DNA of 11,248 nucleotides. Origin: Neolecta irregularis DAH-3 (Eukaryota; Ascomycota; Neolectomycetes; Neolectales; Neolectaceae). The stretch is taken from assembly GCA_001929475.1 (NCBI GenBank), contig LXFE01000479.1, positions 1-11,248 on the forward strand, in the 5' to 3' direction. Shown in pieces: positions 1 through 8,877 of the stretch. Every line of letters begins with the position of its first letter. The stretch's first letter is position 1. Position numbers and translations under genes: made by a program. The notes below the pieces were generated by a model, which ran no database searches, was not told where the DNA came from, and saw only the letters and a program-made list of their open reading frames with translations.

Positions 1-166
1 TATGAGGCAGCGAAATCACGTAAATTTCGCCAAAGCCGAGCGTTCTGTTGCCTGTGAATGTCGAGACGACTTTGGATGTTTCAAAGAGCCTTTTTGTCGT
101 AATGACTGTGACAATACTGAGAATTACCCACGAGATTAGAACCAGAAAGCATTTTGAATATATCAT
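1..166 (-). CDS. Partial type II membrane protein, glycosyltransferase family 25-like (5' end only)
   Basis: The minus strand is open from an ATG at 166-164 to the window edge, giving 55 complete codons with no stop. Residues 1-6 form a short cytosolic stub with one lysine. Residues about 7-24 (FLVLISWVILSIVTVIT) are a hydrophobic signal anchor, followed by basic TKR. After a short stem come NRTLGFGEIYVISLPH at about 40-55. A hydrophobic strand ending in SLP and then a basic residue is how the catalytic domain of family 25 glycosyltransferases typically opens, and fungal members often carry this Golgi-type anchor. The anchor and the motif are seen directly. The family name is inferred from one short motif, because the catalytic domain lies outside the window. 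The ATG is the first one upstream of the anchor. A GC-rich repeat starts about 40 bp upstream of it. Confidence 0.55.
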   Translation of the reverse strand, partial: MIYSKCFLVLISWVILSIVTVITTKRLFETSKVVSTFTGNRTLGFGEIYVISLPH

Positions 167-1505
167 GTTGTACAATTAGTCGATGCCTTGATGGGCAGTA
201 TTGCGGATGGGCCAAAGCCCGGCTCACAGGCTAGTCCATGATCCGGGCCAGGCCGGGCCGGGCCAGCCCATGGACGGATGAAGCTATTCATAGTCCTAAT
301 GCCAAAGTGTTATGCATTGAAATATTCTCTAGAGCTTGTAGTAGCGGATTCTGAGTCACGGGGTGTTGGAGAAGTCATTTGAATGCATTAAAAACGTTTC
401 TGCAAACCGGAAACGAGCAATGATTCCATTGAATGAGATGTATGCTAACTATTTCAGACCACATTATTTATGGAAGATGATATCAATTGGTCTTTTCATT
501 TAAAAGTATCTCTTTCAGTAATTGCCCTTGTCAACACACAGGCTGTAGTTGTAGCGTCTTTGAAGTTTTACAGTTCTGGAAACATAGAGGAAAAAGAGGA
601 AAAAAGAGGGAAACTATTCTTTGATTCTTAGCGGGATGGAGAGCATTATCCAACTGTCCTACAAATGTGCAGATACAGGACCACTTATAGATTTACAAAA
701 ATGAGCCACGTCATTGTAGTAAAATCAAGGAAGAGAAAACCCATCAGATAAGCAGAAAATACCACGTATACGAGTTTCTTGCGACACCCTCATTATTAAC
801 TATAGGGATTCCCGGCAGCCACCACGGACAAACAACCACCACCACCGACAAGCCAAGTGACATCCTCAGAGCACTATCGATCTCTCCATCCGCAAGAAGA
901 GCTAGGAAGCTCAATAAGGAAGTCGACCTCATCAGGTTGTCCCGTTGATAACTCAATGGCATAGATGCTGGGGAAACCCCATATGAGGGGTTATTCTATC
1001 ATTCCTCCTGTCATTGGGGACTATAAAGCCAATAATCAGAAAACTAGGATACTGAGCCAGTGGATGGTGTAACTTATGTTAAAAATATGAATGTAGAAGA
1101 TAGCATTTGTGATCATATTAGGGAGACTGTAAGCATGCCACAAGGGCAGGGCTTGCGTTTGCCAAGATAATTCATCTACAGAACCGAGAACTAATTTCGC
1201 AAGGACTTTTATGTTCGTATTAATTGCATGAACGGGGTTTTTCTAGGGAATGAATTGATCTTTTTGCGTGTTTTGAAATGAAGCCTAAAATCTCAGCTCT
1301 AACACACAATAACGGCGTACGATTGCTGCTGCTGTGGGGGTATATTGTAGATGGTGACCGAGTAGGCAAAGATGGCAGCGAGAAAGCCGGTGCGGTAGGC
1401 CCGGGTGTGAACAGAGGCTGCGAACAGAGAATCAGATCAGTTGTACCTTTCTCAACCGGATTAATTATGGCTATCAAAAAAGACCGCTAATTCTGGAAAA
1501 CAGAA
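167..1505. other. Intergenic region, no supported gene
   Basis: This stretch separates the divergent starts of the glycosyltransferase-like gene (minus) and NOG2 (plus), so both promoters should lie here. Apart from the GC-rich palindrome at 208-275 I see only AT-rich sequence with short purine runs (for example about 589-612). Open frames reach 85 codons at most (1220-1477, minus). None shows a recognisable domain or consistent splice joins. A hydrophobic 72-codon minus frame at 744-962 was considered and not accepted. No tRNA-like or rRNA-like sequence was noticed. Confidence 0.6.
208..275. repeat. GC-rich palindromic repeat (copy 1 of the GCCCATGG family)
   Basis: Seen directly: an imperfect palindrome whose arms GTCCATG (234-240) and CATGGAC (269-275) flank a tandem run of a GGGCC-like unit at 244-264. 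GGGCCAAAGCCC at 209-220 is a second small inverted repeat just outside. The words AGCCCATGG and GGGCC recur at 8790-8828 and 11091-11115. The block is much more GC-rich than its surroundings and lies upstream of the minus-strand gene that starts at 166. It could be a degraded MITE or another short dispersed element. No coding is seen in it. Confidence 0.55.
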
Positions 1506-1580
1506 ATGATACACCTGAAAAATCTCTTGCAGAACAACGCCAAGGTCAGCAATCACGAAAACGAATTACCAATCTTCAAG
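1467..1580 (+). promoter_or_regulatory. NOG2 leader with a 7-codon upstream ORF and an upstream in-frame ATG
   Basis: If transcription starts upstream of 1467, the leader contains a tiny ORF at 1467-1490 (MAIKKDR, then TAA). It also contains an ATG at 1506 in the same frame as the NOG2 start at 1581, with no stop between them. Starting at 1506 would add 25 residues, including the basic, amphipathic-looking MIHLKNLLQNNAK. The true start is taken as 1581 because NOG2 proteins begin with MGTGKKE-like residues. The leader extent is unknown, so any regulatory role is inference. Confidence 0.3.
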
Positions 1581-3591
1581 ATGGGCACCGGCAAGAAGGA
1601 AAAAAATCGGATAGCCAAGACTGCCGGTCTCAAGGGCCTTCGGGATGGGAATTTAAAAGTCAAGGGCGAGAACTTTTACCGAGACGCCAAGAAAGTCAAG
1701 AAAGTCAATATGTTTAAAGAAGGAAAACCTGTTCGAAATGCAGCTGGAGATATCACCAAGGCCGGAACATTTCAAAGCAGAGAAATTCCGAAAGCTCGCA
1801 TTCAGCCGGATCGACGCTGGTTCGGTAAGAGTATGAAGATTACTTGGATATTAACTCCTCCAGGAAATGCTCGAGTCATAGCTCAAAATGCTTTGGCAGA
1901 ATTTCGCGAAAAAGTTGGTGCCAAAGCTCATGATTCCTATTCTGTACTTTTAAAGAGAAACAAACTCCCTATGTCTCTACTGACGGAAAATTTGACGGTA
2001 TATTTCAAAGATCTTCTCTTGTTGATAACCTAGGTCCCCAAAGTCCAGGTGATAGAAACGGAGCCTTTCTGCGACACATTTGGTCCTAAAGCACAACGTA
2101 AACGTCCGAAGCTTTTTTCAAGTACTCTCGAAGACCTTGCCGGACAAACTCTTTCTTCTCAAGAAGCCTTTGAAGAGAAAATCAAAGATACGCCCGAAGA
2201 GTCATCGGATTACATTGCTCAAGCTCGTGAGCCTGTTTTCTCGAAAGGTCAATCGAAACGTATTTGGAGTGAATTGTACAAAGTACGGTGCATTGGAAGA
2301 AATTACTAAATTCTAGGTCATTGATTCCTCCGACGTCATTATTCATGTTCTTGATGCTCGCGATCCTTTGGGAACCCGATGTCCGTCTATTGAAACATAC
2401 ATTAGAAGAGAAGTAGCTCACAAGCAGTTAATTTTTGTTCTCAACAAATGCGATCTTGTTCCTACTTCGGTCGCTGTAAGTTATTTGGCCCTTTTTCATA
2501 TGACAAATCCCCAAATGTTTAGTCAAGGCTCCTTTGTGTGTCTTTGAAAAAAAGAGCACCTAGTCAGAGATGGCCTGTTACGACTTTGGAATATCAAACC
2601 CCACGATCCACTGAGATTTTATTCCCGTTTTGGGGAAAACTCACCGGACCGTCATGCTTTATGCAAGAGTTGAGATATGTATGCCGAAAGGCTTTTTATT
2701 GTAAATCTCTTAGTTTTGAAGCAAACATTTTCCCTTTTTAATTTTGGTTTCCTTTGCTAATACCTTAAGGCTCGATGGGTTAAGATTTTATCAAAAGAAT
2801 ATCCAACACTCGCATTTCATGCTTCAATAACCAATTCATTCGGTAAGGGTTCACTCATCCAACTACTCCGGCAATTCTCCATACTCCATTCGGATAAGAA
2901 GCAAATTTCTGTCGGATTCATCGGATATCCCAACACTGGGAAATCCTCAATTATCAATACTCTCAAGAAGAAAAAGGTCTGCAACGTTGCTCCGATCCCA
3001 GGAGAAACAAAAGTAAGCTCTCCAAGGTTCTTGACGATAACTCACATGCAGATTTGGCAGTACATTACACTTATGAAACGAATTTATTTAATTGATTGTC
3101 CTGGTGTCGTACCGCCTTCGAATACGGATAGTGACACGGTAATTTTGCTTAAATCTGTGGTCCGCGTCGAAAACGTACAACATCCGGAACAACATATTCC
3201 TGCCCTTCTTGAGCGATGTAAAGTCAGTCACCTTGAGAAAACCTACCAGATCAAAGGCTGGACCAATGCCGCAGAGTTTTTATGCATGCTTGCACGGAAA
3301 AGTGGCCGTTTATTAAAGGGAGGCGAGGCCGATGAAGGATCGGTGGCCAAGATGGTGTTGAATGATTTCATGCGTGGTAAACTTCCGTGGTTCGTGGCTC
3401 CTCCAGAAATAGAGGGTGAAACCCAAGGTCTTGATGGCTGTGAAGAACGTTTAGATGAAAAGAGGAAGCGGAAAATGGACCCAAATGATGTCATCGAGAA
3501 AGTTAAAATTACCATCGCAGACGACAAAGCACAAGATAAAAGCAACAATGAGGATTGCGAAGAGAGAATATGTAAAAAGATCAAGTCGTGA
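1581..3591 (+). CDS. NOG2: Nucleolar GTP-binding protein 2 (NOG2), circularly permuted GTPase
   Basis: NOG2 family proteins are nucleolar and nuclear GTPases that bind pre-60S particles and act in late 60S maturation before export. Assigned exons are 1581-1824, 1864-1997, 2034-2282, 2317-2475, 2770-3012 and 3052-3591. All phases join, giving 522 residues, in the range of yeast and fission-yeast NOG2. The N-terminal NGP1NT-type domain runs from MGTGKKEKN through [24 protein letters not shown] and LPMSLL to [12 protein letters not shown]. The permuted GTPase order is visible: DARDPLGT at 222-229, G4 NKCD at 252-255, G1 GYPNTGKS at 314-321, the PGETK switch at 339-343, and G3 DCPG at 358-361. 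The C-terminus is lysine- and acid-rich and ends KKIKS. The start was chosen on the conserved MGTGKKE. Introns are 39, 36, 34, 294 and 39 nt; the fourth is an outlier. The gene converges on ISM1. Confidence 0.93.
2476..2769 (+). other. Long fourth intron of NOG2 (294 nt)
   Basis: The donor is GTAAGT at 2476 and the acceptor CTTAAG ends at 2769, with branch-like GCTAATAC just upstream. Joining 2475 to 2770 restores PTSVA-ARWVK, the expected continuous protein, so no coding is missing. The other introns of this gene are 34-39 nt. An internal acceptor-like TTTAG at 2518-2522 and a donor-like GTATGC near 2679 leave room for a nested or two-step splice. A 67-codon frame at 2538-2741 lies wholly inside the intron and resembles nothing I know. 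I looked for box C/D (RTGATGA, CTGA) and H/ACA motifs of a hosted snoRNA and found no convincing set. Confidence 0.75.
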
Positions 3592-4451
3592 TCCACAGTC
3601 TATTTTGGCGTTGTAATTATGGGTAGTTGAAAGTTTGGCAAGTGCTGTCGTTACAAACTAAGAGAATAGATCTGGTGATTAAATTCAGATTACATATTGT
3701 CTATACACATCAACTCTAATACAGCAACACCGAGACTAACACATTTCTTCTTTTTCATTCGAAACGGGATCAATGGAAGCCAGTCCAGGAATACTCGACG
3801 ACGTTACCGTCGCACATAGACTGCTACTCCTCCGCCGACTATCACCTTTAGCTTGAAGTGCATACTACAGCCCTTGTCTATACGCCCGCAACGCCATACA
3901 GCCCAATTGCAGGGATAAAGTTTGACAGGAAAATTGGTCAGAGATTGTAATTGCAAATAAATATTCCCCTGCGGCAAACACCCATGAATTTGCGACCATT
4001 AATGCGGTTAATATACGAAGTGTCGATCTGAAGAAACCCGGAAGTTAGCATGGGCTAATTCGTGCAAGATACTATGTCTATATGCGATAAGTGAGATGAG
4101 TTCAACAAAGAGAAAGCATATCAACGAGATAATATTGAATAAGTGGAAAGAATGATGATTCCAGAAGCAGTGGTCATTGCCTAGAAAATAAATATCCGAG
4201 AAACATAGATATTGTAGCGTCATGAGATTCTGGTGTTTAGGAATCCGGGAATAAGAGTTGTGCATTCTATGCCATTTGCAAAGTTGCAGGATATACGAAC
4301 ACCGCTCTACAATTGCAGCCTGCGTGTTACAGGCACTAAATAAATACAAATGGGGGAGTACAAGCAATGGACACATCAATTTGGTAAATTGTTTTTTAAG
4401 TGGGGCTTTTAAGCTGTTGACATTCGAAATACCACCAAAAGGCATAATACA
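3592..4451. other. Convergent intergenic region between NOG2 and ISM1
   Basis: These 860 bp receive the 3' ends of NOG2 (plus) and ISM1 (minus), so they should hold both 3' untranslated regions and polyadenylation sites. The sequence is AT-rich (24 of 60 bases G or C at 4141-4200). The longest frame is on the minus strand at 4008-4445, in the same frame as the ISM1 stop. It looks like a chance open stretch rather than a gene. Short minus-strand peptides around 3735-3863 look faintly protein-like but have no consistent gene model. No RNA gene or transposon was seen. Confidence 0.6.
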
Positions 4452-7400
4452 TCAATGCGCCGATTCGAGAACAGCGACGCAGCGATTACAAAGTTGATCA
4501 TCGCTAGGCGCAGTGTATATCCAGCAACGGGGACATTTATGTCCCTCTGCGGGCGTTACTTCAACGCCGAGTGAACTGCCGTGAAGCTCGCAAATGTGGG
4601 CATAGCGCCAGGAGGGAGATACAGCTTTTTCATTCGAAACTTGAGAAGCGATAAAAAGGGCAGCAAGTTCAAGGTCTAGAACTTTTAGAATATATTCGAC
4701 ATAGAAATATACCATATTCCTCAAATAAGGCAGCGGTCTCTGGTTTAGAAGGGCTCTCAATATATACTCGTGCTTCGAGCGAACTTCTTAAATGCCTAAT
4801 TCGTCAACACTGATAAAAAGTCTGACTTGCTTGTCAGCTCTAGCGCATTCCATAGCCGCCTTCACAGCTGTTTTCAGTTTACTCAGTTCCTCAAAATCCC
4901 GAATCAACTTCACAGAATGCCATTCTTTCTTAATTTCAGGCCATCCATTCAACCAAAGATTAGGACGACCATTTTTAAAAGTGTCCGGCGCGTGACTCCA
5001 GATTTCTTCGACTAGTACAGGCAAAATCGGAGCCAGAAGTACAATATATCTTTCCAAAATCTCTTGTCAGCGGGACAATATGTGTGAAACAAACATGATA
5101 CAACACAGTCTGCGCGGCTCGTCGACTAATGCTGTGTGGTGCATCTGTATATAGCCTGTCCTTGATAACGTCGAAATAAAAAGCAGACAAGGAGGCATTT
5201 GTATAATGCAGAATGGAATGTGCAACTGAACATATCAGCCAAGTGTATACTATTCTTACCTTTATTAAATTCAAACATCGCGTAATCTCGCTGACACGAA
5301 ACCACAAGCTGATAAAGCTGCATAAGAGCCATGCGGTCAATCTTTCAATTTTTTAGATTAGTTTTCAGGATGACATACGCGATGTAGGTCGTTATAAGAA
5401 ACTAAATTCCCGTCCCAGTCATTCAGGTTTCCCAGAAGAAACCGCGCTGTTGTACGAATCTTACGCACGCCTTCAGCCATGTGACTTAATATTGTCTTTC
5501 CAATCGATACATCTTTTGTGAAATCACAACTAGCTACCCATAGGCGTAGGACATCAACACCGAGTGGAGGCGAGCCTTTATCTCCGTGGATGATTGCTTT
5601 CGGGGAGATGACATTTCCTATTGACTTTGACATTTTGCGTCCAGACTGATCAAGTACGAAGCCGTGAGTTAGGATAGTGTTGTAGGGAACGACATCTGAG
5701 GCCGTTGCTGTTAGCAGCGAGGATTGGAACCATCCTCGATGTTGGTCTGATCCCTCAATAACCAAGTCGCTGACTGGAGTTTCTTTGTCGCGAGGTACTC
5801 GTTCATATATCGTTGACCAACTAGTGCCGCTGTCGAACCATACATCAAGGGTATCCCAACCCCGTTTCCAGTTTTCGTTTCTGTATTGTGGGGCCACCCA
5901 ATCTATATCGTTACCGTCCCACCAGGCGTCACTTCCGACCTTGGTCATTCGAGAAATGATAAACGAGACACTTTGTTCAGTCATCAACGGTTCGTCGGTA
6001 TCTACATGATACAAGACAGGTATCGGAACGCCCCATGAGCGCTGTCGTGAAATACACCATTCTTTTCTAGTTTTAATGAAGGAGGATAATCTAGTCCGAC
6101 CTTTTTGTTGGAATGGGTCAATGTGGATCAACGTACCTACTTCCGGGATGATCTGTACATTGTCCAGCGCTTTCAATGCGCTGTTTTTGATTTTCGAAAC
6201 ATCGGCGAACCATTGCTTCGTTGCCCGAATAATGATGGGTTTCTTAGTGCGCCAATCGTAAGGATACGTGTGTGTATAGGGTGCATCATTGACCAGCGCA
6301 TTTCGAAGTGCCAGATTTTTGATGACAGCTTCGACTCCTTCCTTCAGGACGGGAAGGCCCTGGAGATCTTGAAGGCCGACGTCATCGGTAAATTTCCCAC
6401 GATCATCAACAGGAGAATGAATGTCGATACCATGCTCGATACATAATTGATAATCTTCCATGCCATGCCCAGGGGCAGTATGTACAAGACCTGTTCCAGA
6501 GTCTGAAGTAACATACGAAGCTGGGAGAAGTGGGCTGGAAGTAGAGGGGAAAAATGGGTGAGTATAACGAGTGGATAGTAATAAAGCCCCTGGTATGCGG
6601 ATATTAGTTAGAGTGGCGGATAAGAGAACGCAAACGGCGTCGAGTCGATCATTTGCGACAATTAGGGAGCCGTGCTTTGGTGAAGTGATAACTCTGTATT
6701 CGAAATCAGGATTGATTGCGATAACCTTGACATGAACTACAAATAGCATATAGATGTACCTTATTTGCAGGAATGGTCCATGGTGTAGTCGTCCATATCA
6801 AGAGGGATAGGTCCTGCGGTATATCGTCAATCACGGAAAGTTTCCCTAACAACTGAGACAAATATCAAAGGTTCGTATACCAAAATCTGAGATGGGAAAC
6901 TTGACATACACAGAACAACTCTGATGATCGTCCCTGTATTCTAGCTCGGCTTCAGCCAAAGCTGTAGCGGAACTTGGGCTCCAAAACACCGGTTTGTATT
7001 GTCGGTAAATAAGTCCTACGATCAGAGAGGACAGGTTCCAAGTAGTCAACCTTTGTTCAGCATCGTCTGGAACACCTTTAGTTGACGCACTTCGTAGTCT
7101 CTATCTATAATATGAGTGTGGCTGAGGACAAATGCGATGATTACCCATGGTGCTCCAGCTGTTGTCCCAATCGGCCATCACGGCAAAGTCTTTGGAAGAA
7201 GCCTTTTGCTTCTCCATGGCATCCTCAGCAAAGCATCTGGCCATGGCACGGATATCTTTGGGAGGCGTGGATGAGGCGGATTTGAGGCCTTGGAGAGCTT
7301 TGAGCTCTATTGGCAAACCGTGGCAGTCCCAACCAGGAACGTATGAGACAGTACGACCGCAAAGTAGGGTATATCGGAGGACGATATCCTTGAGGATCTT

Positions 7401-7643
7401 GTTGAGGGCATGACCTTGGTGGTTAGTCTGTAAATGCAGGCAAAAAGTACCGATATGGAGGTCGCCGTTTGCAAAAGGAGGACCGTCATGGAGCACTAAG
7501 CTGGGATCTTGGTGTTGCCGTTGCAACCGATACAAGTTGTCTGTACATTTTGGCATATATGCTATGGCACATTGCGTATGGTCTGGGCGAAGTGCAAAGG
7601 CGGAAACAGGGAGCCGTAGCGATCCAGCATACGGTCGCAGCAT
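4452..7643 (-). CDS. ISM1: Isoleucyl-tRNA synthetase, mitochondrial
   Basis: Class Ia synthetase charging mitochondrial tRNA-Ile. Assigned exons in transcript order: 7643-7451, 7414-7145, 7104-7051, 7015-6881, 6845-6760, 6725-6137, 6100-5379, 5341-5260, 5225-5095, 5060-4831, 4786-4713, 4675-4452. All phases join, giving 929 residues, near the size of yeast Ism1. Residues 1-20 carry R3, R10 and R19 and no acidic residue, consistent with a mitochondrial presequence. HIGH is at 63-66. [13 protein letters not shown] follows. The editing domain shows [12 protein letters not shown] (235-246) and [12 protein letters not shown] ending MED at about 323-337. Next come [25 protein letters not shown] and KMSKS (598-602). 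The anticodon-binding helices contain [14 protein letters not shown] and [15 protein letters not shown]-terminal zinc knuckle has C903, C906, C918 and C921. An upstream in-frame stop supports the start at 7643. Introns are 34-44 nt; the tenth is probably GC-AG. Gene identity is secure; intron ten and the donors of introns three (GTTGAC) and nine (GTTTGT) are the weakest joins. Confidence 0.93.
4787..4830 (-). other. Probable GC-AG intron in ISM1 (44 nt)
   Basis: Exon ten reads ARAD followed by two bases of a lysine codon, and the next exon must be read as [10 protein letters not shown] in another frame. The only GT donor nearby (GTCAGA, 4826) is in the wrong phase and leads to a stop. GCAAGT at 4830-4825 matches the classic GC-donor consensus. 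With the acceptor TTTAAG ending at 4787 it gives ARADK-SSLEA, the expected family motif. An acceptor three bases further (AAGAAG) would give ARADN-SSLEA. Many synthetases have two or three more residues between K and SLEA, so the exact join is less certain than the frame change. Confidence 0.6.
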
Positions 7644-7770
7644 GCACTGCCACTATGCACAGCCACGCGGTTCCTGGATTAAGCTCGGCGACGTACGAAC
7701 CGACACCCCCCCGTTCCGACACCATATAAAATATATAATGAAAGTAAAAATGAAGATTTTTCTCCACCAT
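7644..7770 (-). promoter_or_regulatory. Presumed ISM1 promoter with AT-rich TATA-like run
   Basis: Upstream of the ISM1 ATG lies a 16-bp run of A and T at 7724-7739, about 80-95 bp before the start codon. It reads as TATA-like on either strand. A run of seven C on the plus strand sits next to it at 7706-7712. The spacing suits a fungal core promoter, but this rests on composition alone. Confidence 0.3.
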
Positions 7771-8022
7771 CATTTCTTTAAAGCGTGAGCACTGCTAACG
7801 AGATATTGACCGCCACATGAAACTTCATCTCTAAGTCCCCTAAACCACTCACCCGTCCCTTTCACTCCCTGACCGGATCCAGGATGATGATGGCGGGTAT
7901 TTCCCTTTTGTATTTCAATTAAGATATCTATCACTGTTTCTGGGGAGGCTGGTAAACTGCTGTTTCTTTGTCTCTTTCTAATTCCGTTTATTTCTCCTTT
8001 TCTCTTTCTACTATTTCCATCG

Positions 8023-8065
8023 GATACCAGCCCACTGCTGGCAGCAATAATCAAGGGCTGGTATC
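8023..8065. repeat. Inverted repeat with perfect 11-bp arms
   Basis: GATACCAGCCC at 8023-8033 is the exact reverse complement of GGGCTGGTATC at 8055-8065. The 21-base loop contains the near-palindrome TGCTGGCAGCA. It could form a stem-loop in RNA from either strand. Function unknown; it lies in non-coding DNA upstream of ISM1. Confidence 0.6.
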
Positions 8066-8277
8066 ATCTCTGTTAGGTAGCCGACTGTATTAATATATTT
8101 CCGTTTCTAAGTCTTGACGACCCAACCCAGGAGATTGAAAGCCCATACAGCTGCACTCAACAACCAATAATCGATAATCCTATAAACGCCTACAACATCA
8201 AGCTACACCATGCATGCAATAAGCCCTTGACCCTTGGCACAAGAGGTTCTGGAATGCCAATCATTATCAGTGTGTTC

Positions 8278-8318
8278 ATCAATCAATCGGATTGTCAATC
8301 GGGGATTAATTGATTGAT
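8278..8318. repeat. ATCA/TGAT-rich inverted repeat
   Basis: ATCAATCAAT at 8278-8287 pairs exactly with ATTGATTGAT at 8309-8318 across 21 bases that themselves contain ATTG and AATC words. The low sequence complexity makes chance plausible. Confidence 0.4.
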
Positions 8319-8531
8319 TAAAAATCTTATTAATCGATCCATGAGGGCCGGACTTGTCCAGGCTCTCAGACAACCACTGGCTGCGGGGGAGGCTTGAGCA
8401 GAGAGGGCTGTGTAGACTATAGCGGGCAGGGTGTTTGAGCGCACATGGAGACAAAGTGGGAGAAGGAGAAGACGGAGTGGGGCAGCAGGATGAGGTAGAT
8501 AGGGGCACAGTGGAAGAATAGGAATGATATA

Positions 8532-8740
8532 GGGTGCGTTCGCCAGCCACCATTTTGACCCCAAATATCATGCATGATATTAGGTAATTTCAACATATTC
8601 CAATTAGAAGTGACGTTCGGTACCACGCCAATTCCAGAGTTTTTTGGAGATATCCTGATGAAGATCGCAAGAAAGAAACAGTTATCCGGTGAGTGTGAGT
8701 AATATCCAAAAATATATCATGGTGGCTGGCGAATGCTTCC
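8532..8740. mobile_element. Miniature inverted-repeat transposable element (MITE), about 209 bp, non-coding
   Basis: The ends are inverted copies of each other over 22 bp with three mismatches (8532-8553 against 8719-8740). The core GTTCGCCAGCCACCAT differs at one base. Each end starts GG when read inward. The trinucleotide ATA flanks both ends (8529-8531 and 8741-8743), consistent with a 3-bp target duplication. The interior has no reading frame and contains an 18-bp perfect palindrome, AATATCATGCATGATATT, at 8564-8581. GG-starting ends and a 3-bp AT-rich duplication are typical of PIF/Harbinger-derived MITEs, which would need an autonomous partner elsewhere in the genome. The structure is seen directly; the superfamily is a tentative inference. 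Only one copy lies in the window. Confidence 0.75.
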
Positions 8741-8789
8741 ATAATTGTTCCTACTATCTGATATCAGCTGATATGGCCGTTTAGGCTCA

Positions 8790-8828
8790 TAGACAATGGG
8801 CCTGGCTGAGCCCATGGCCCATTGTCTA
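8790..8828. repeat. Perfect 13-bp hairpin, GCCCATGG family copy 2
   Basis: TAGACAATGGGCC at 8790-8802 is exactly matched by GGCCCATTGTCTA at 8816-8828 around a 13-base loop. The loop contains GAGCCCAT, so an alternative inner stem is possible. The 14-mer AGCCCATGGCCCAT at 8810-8823 recurs inverted near 11093-11106. A separate 14-bp palindrome, ATATCAGCTGATAT, lies at 8761-8774 between this hairpin and the MITE. The hairpin sits about 50 bp beyond the last clear coding triplets of the coiled-coil gene and could act on its 3' end, or could be a mobile fragment. Confidence 0.7.
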
Positions 8829-8877
8829 CATACGACCGCTCACCTGATACACAATTTAAGGCTCAGCGGAGTACCAA

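Larger units (their letters stand above)
7771..8531. other. Intergenic region, no supported gene
   Basis: This stretch lies between the ISM1 promoter and the MITE. It contains a long pyrimidine-rich tract on the plus strand (about 7910-8020), an 11-bp inverted repeat (8023-8065) and an ATCA/TGAT-rich inverted repeat (8278-8318). From about 8400 to 8520 the plus strand is purine-rich, with repeated GGAG and GAAG words. Minus-strand frames at 7770-8054 and 8203-8571 are open, but their products are low in complexity or unrecognisable and show no splice logic linking them to the coiled-coil gene to the right. Confidence 0.55.

Noticed and set aside
744-962. Hydrophobic 72-codon minus-strand frame
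   Set aside because: It contains a run of valines from repeated GTG and no recognisable domain, and no splice partners fit. Probably chance.
2538-2741. 67-codon plus-strand frame between NOG2 exons
   Set aside because: It lies wholly inside intron four. Splicing it out restores the conserved NOG2 sequence, and its product resembles nothing known.
3804-3863. Minus-strand peptide LKVIVGGGVAVYV, like the start of an FAD-binding fold
   Set aside because: Only 19 codons long, missing the usual third glycine of the motif, and with no downstream exon matching a monooxygenase. An overlapping frame looks equally protein-like, so neither is convincing.
4008-4445. HELAH zinc-protease-like motif in the frame after ISM1
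   Set aside because: A five-residue match in an otherwise unrecognisable, AT-biased translation of a presumed 3' untranslated region.
7770-8054. 94-codon minus-strand frame ending just before the ISM1 promoter
   Set aside because: It is purine-rich, spans the 8023-8065 inverted repeat, matches no family I know and has no splice link to the coiled-coil gene.
8203-8571. 122-codon minus-strand frame rich in Ser, Pro and Leu
   Set aside because: It runs through pyrimidine-rich DNA and into the MITE end; the product is low in complexity.
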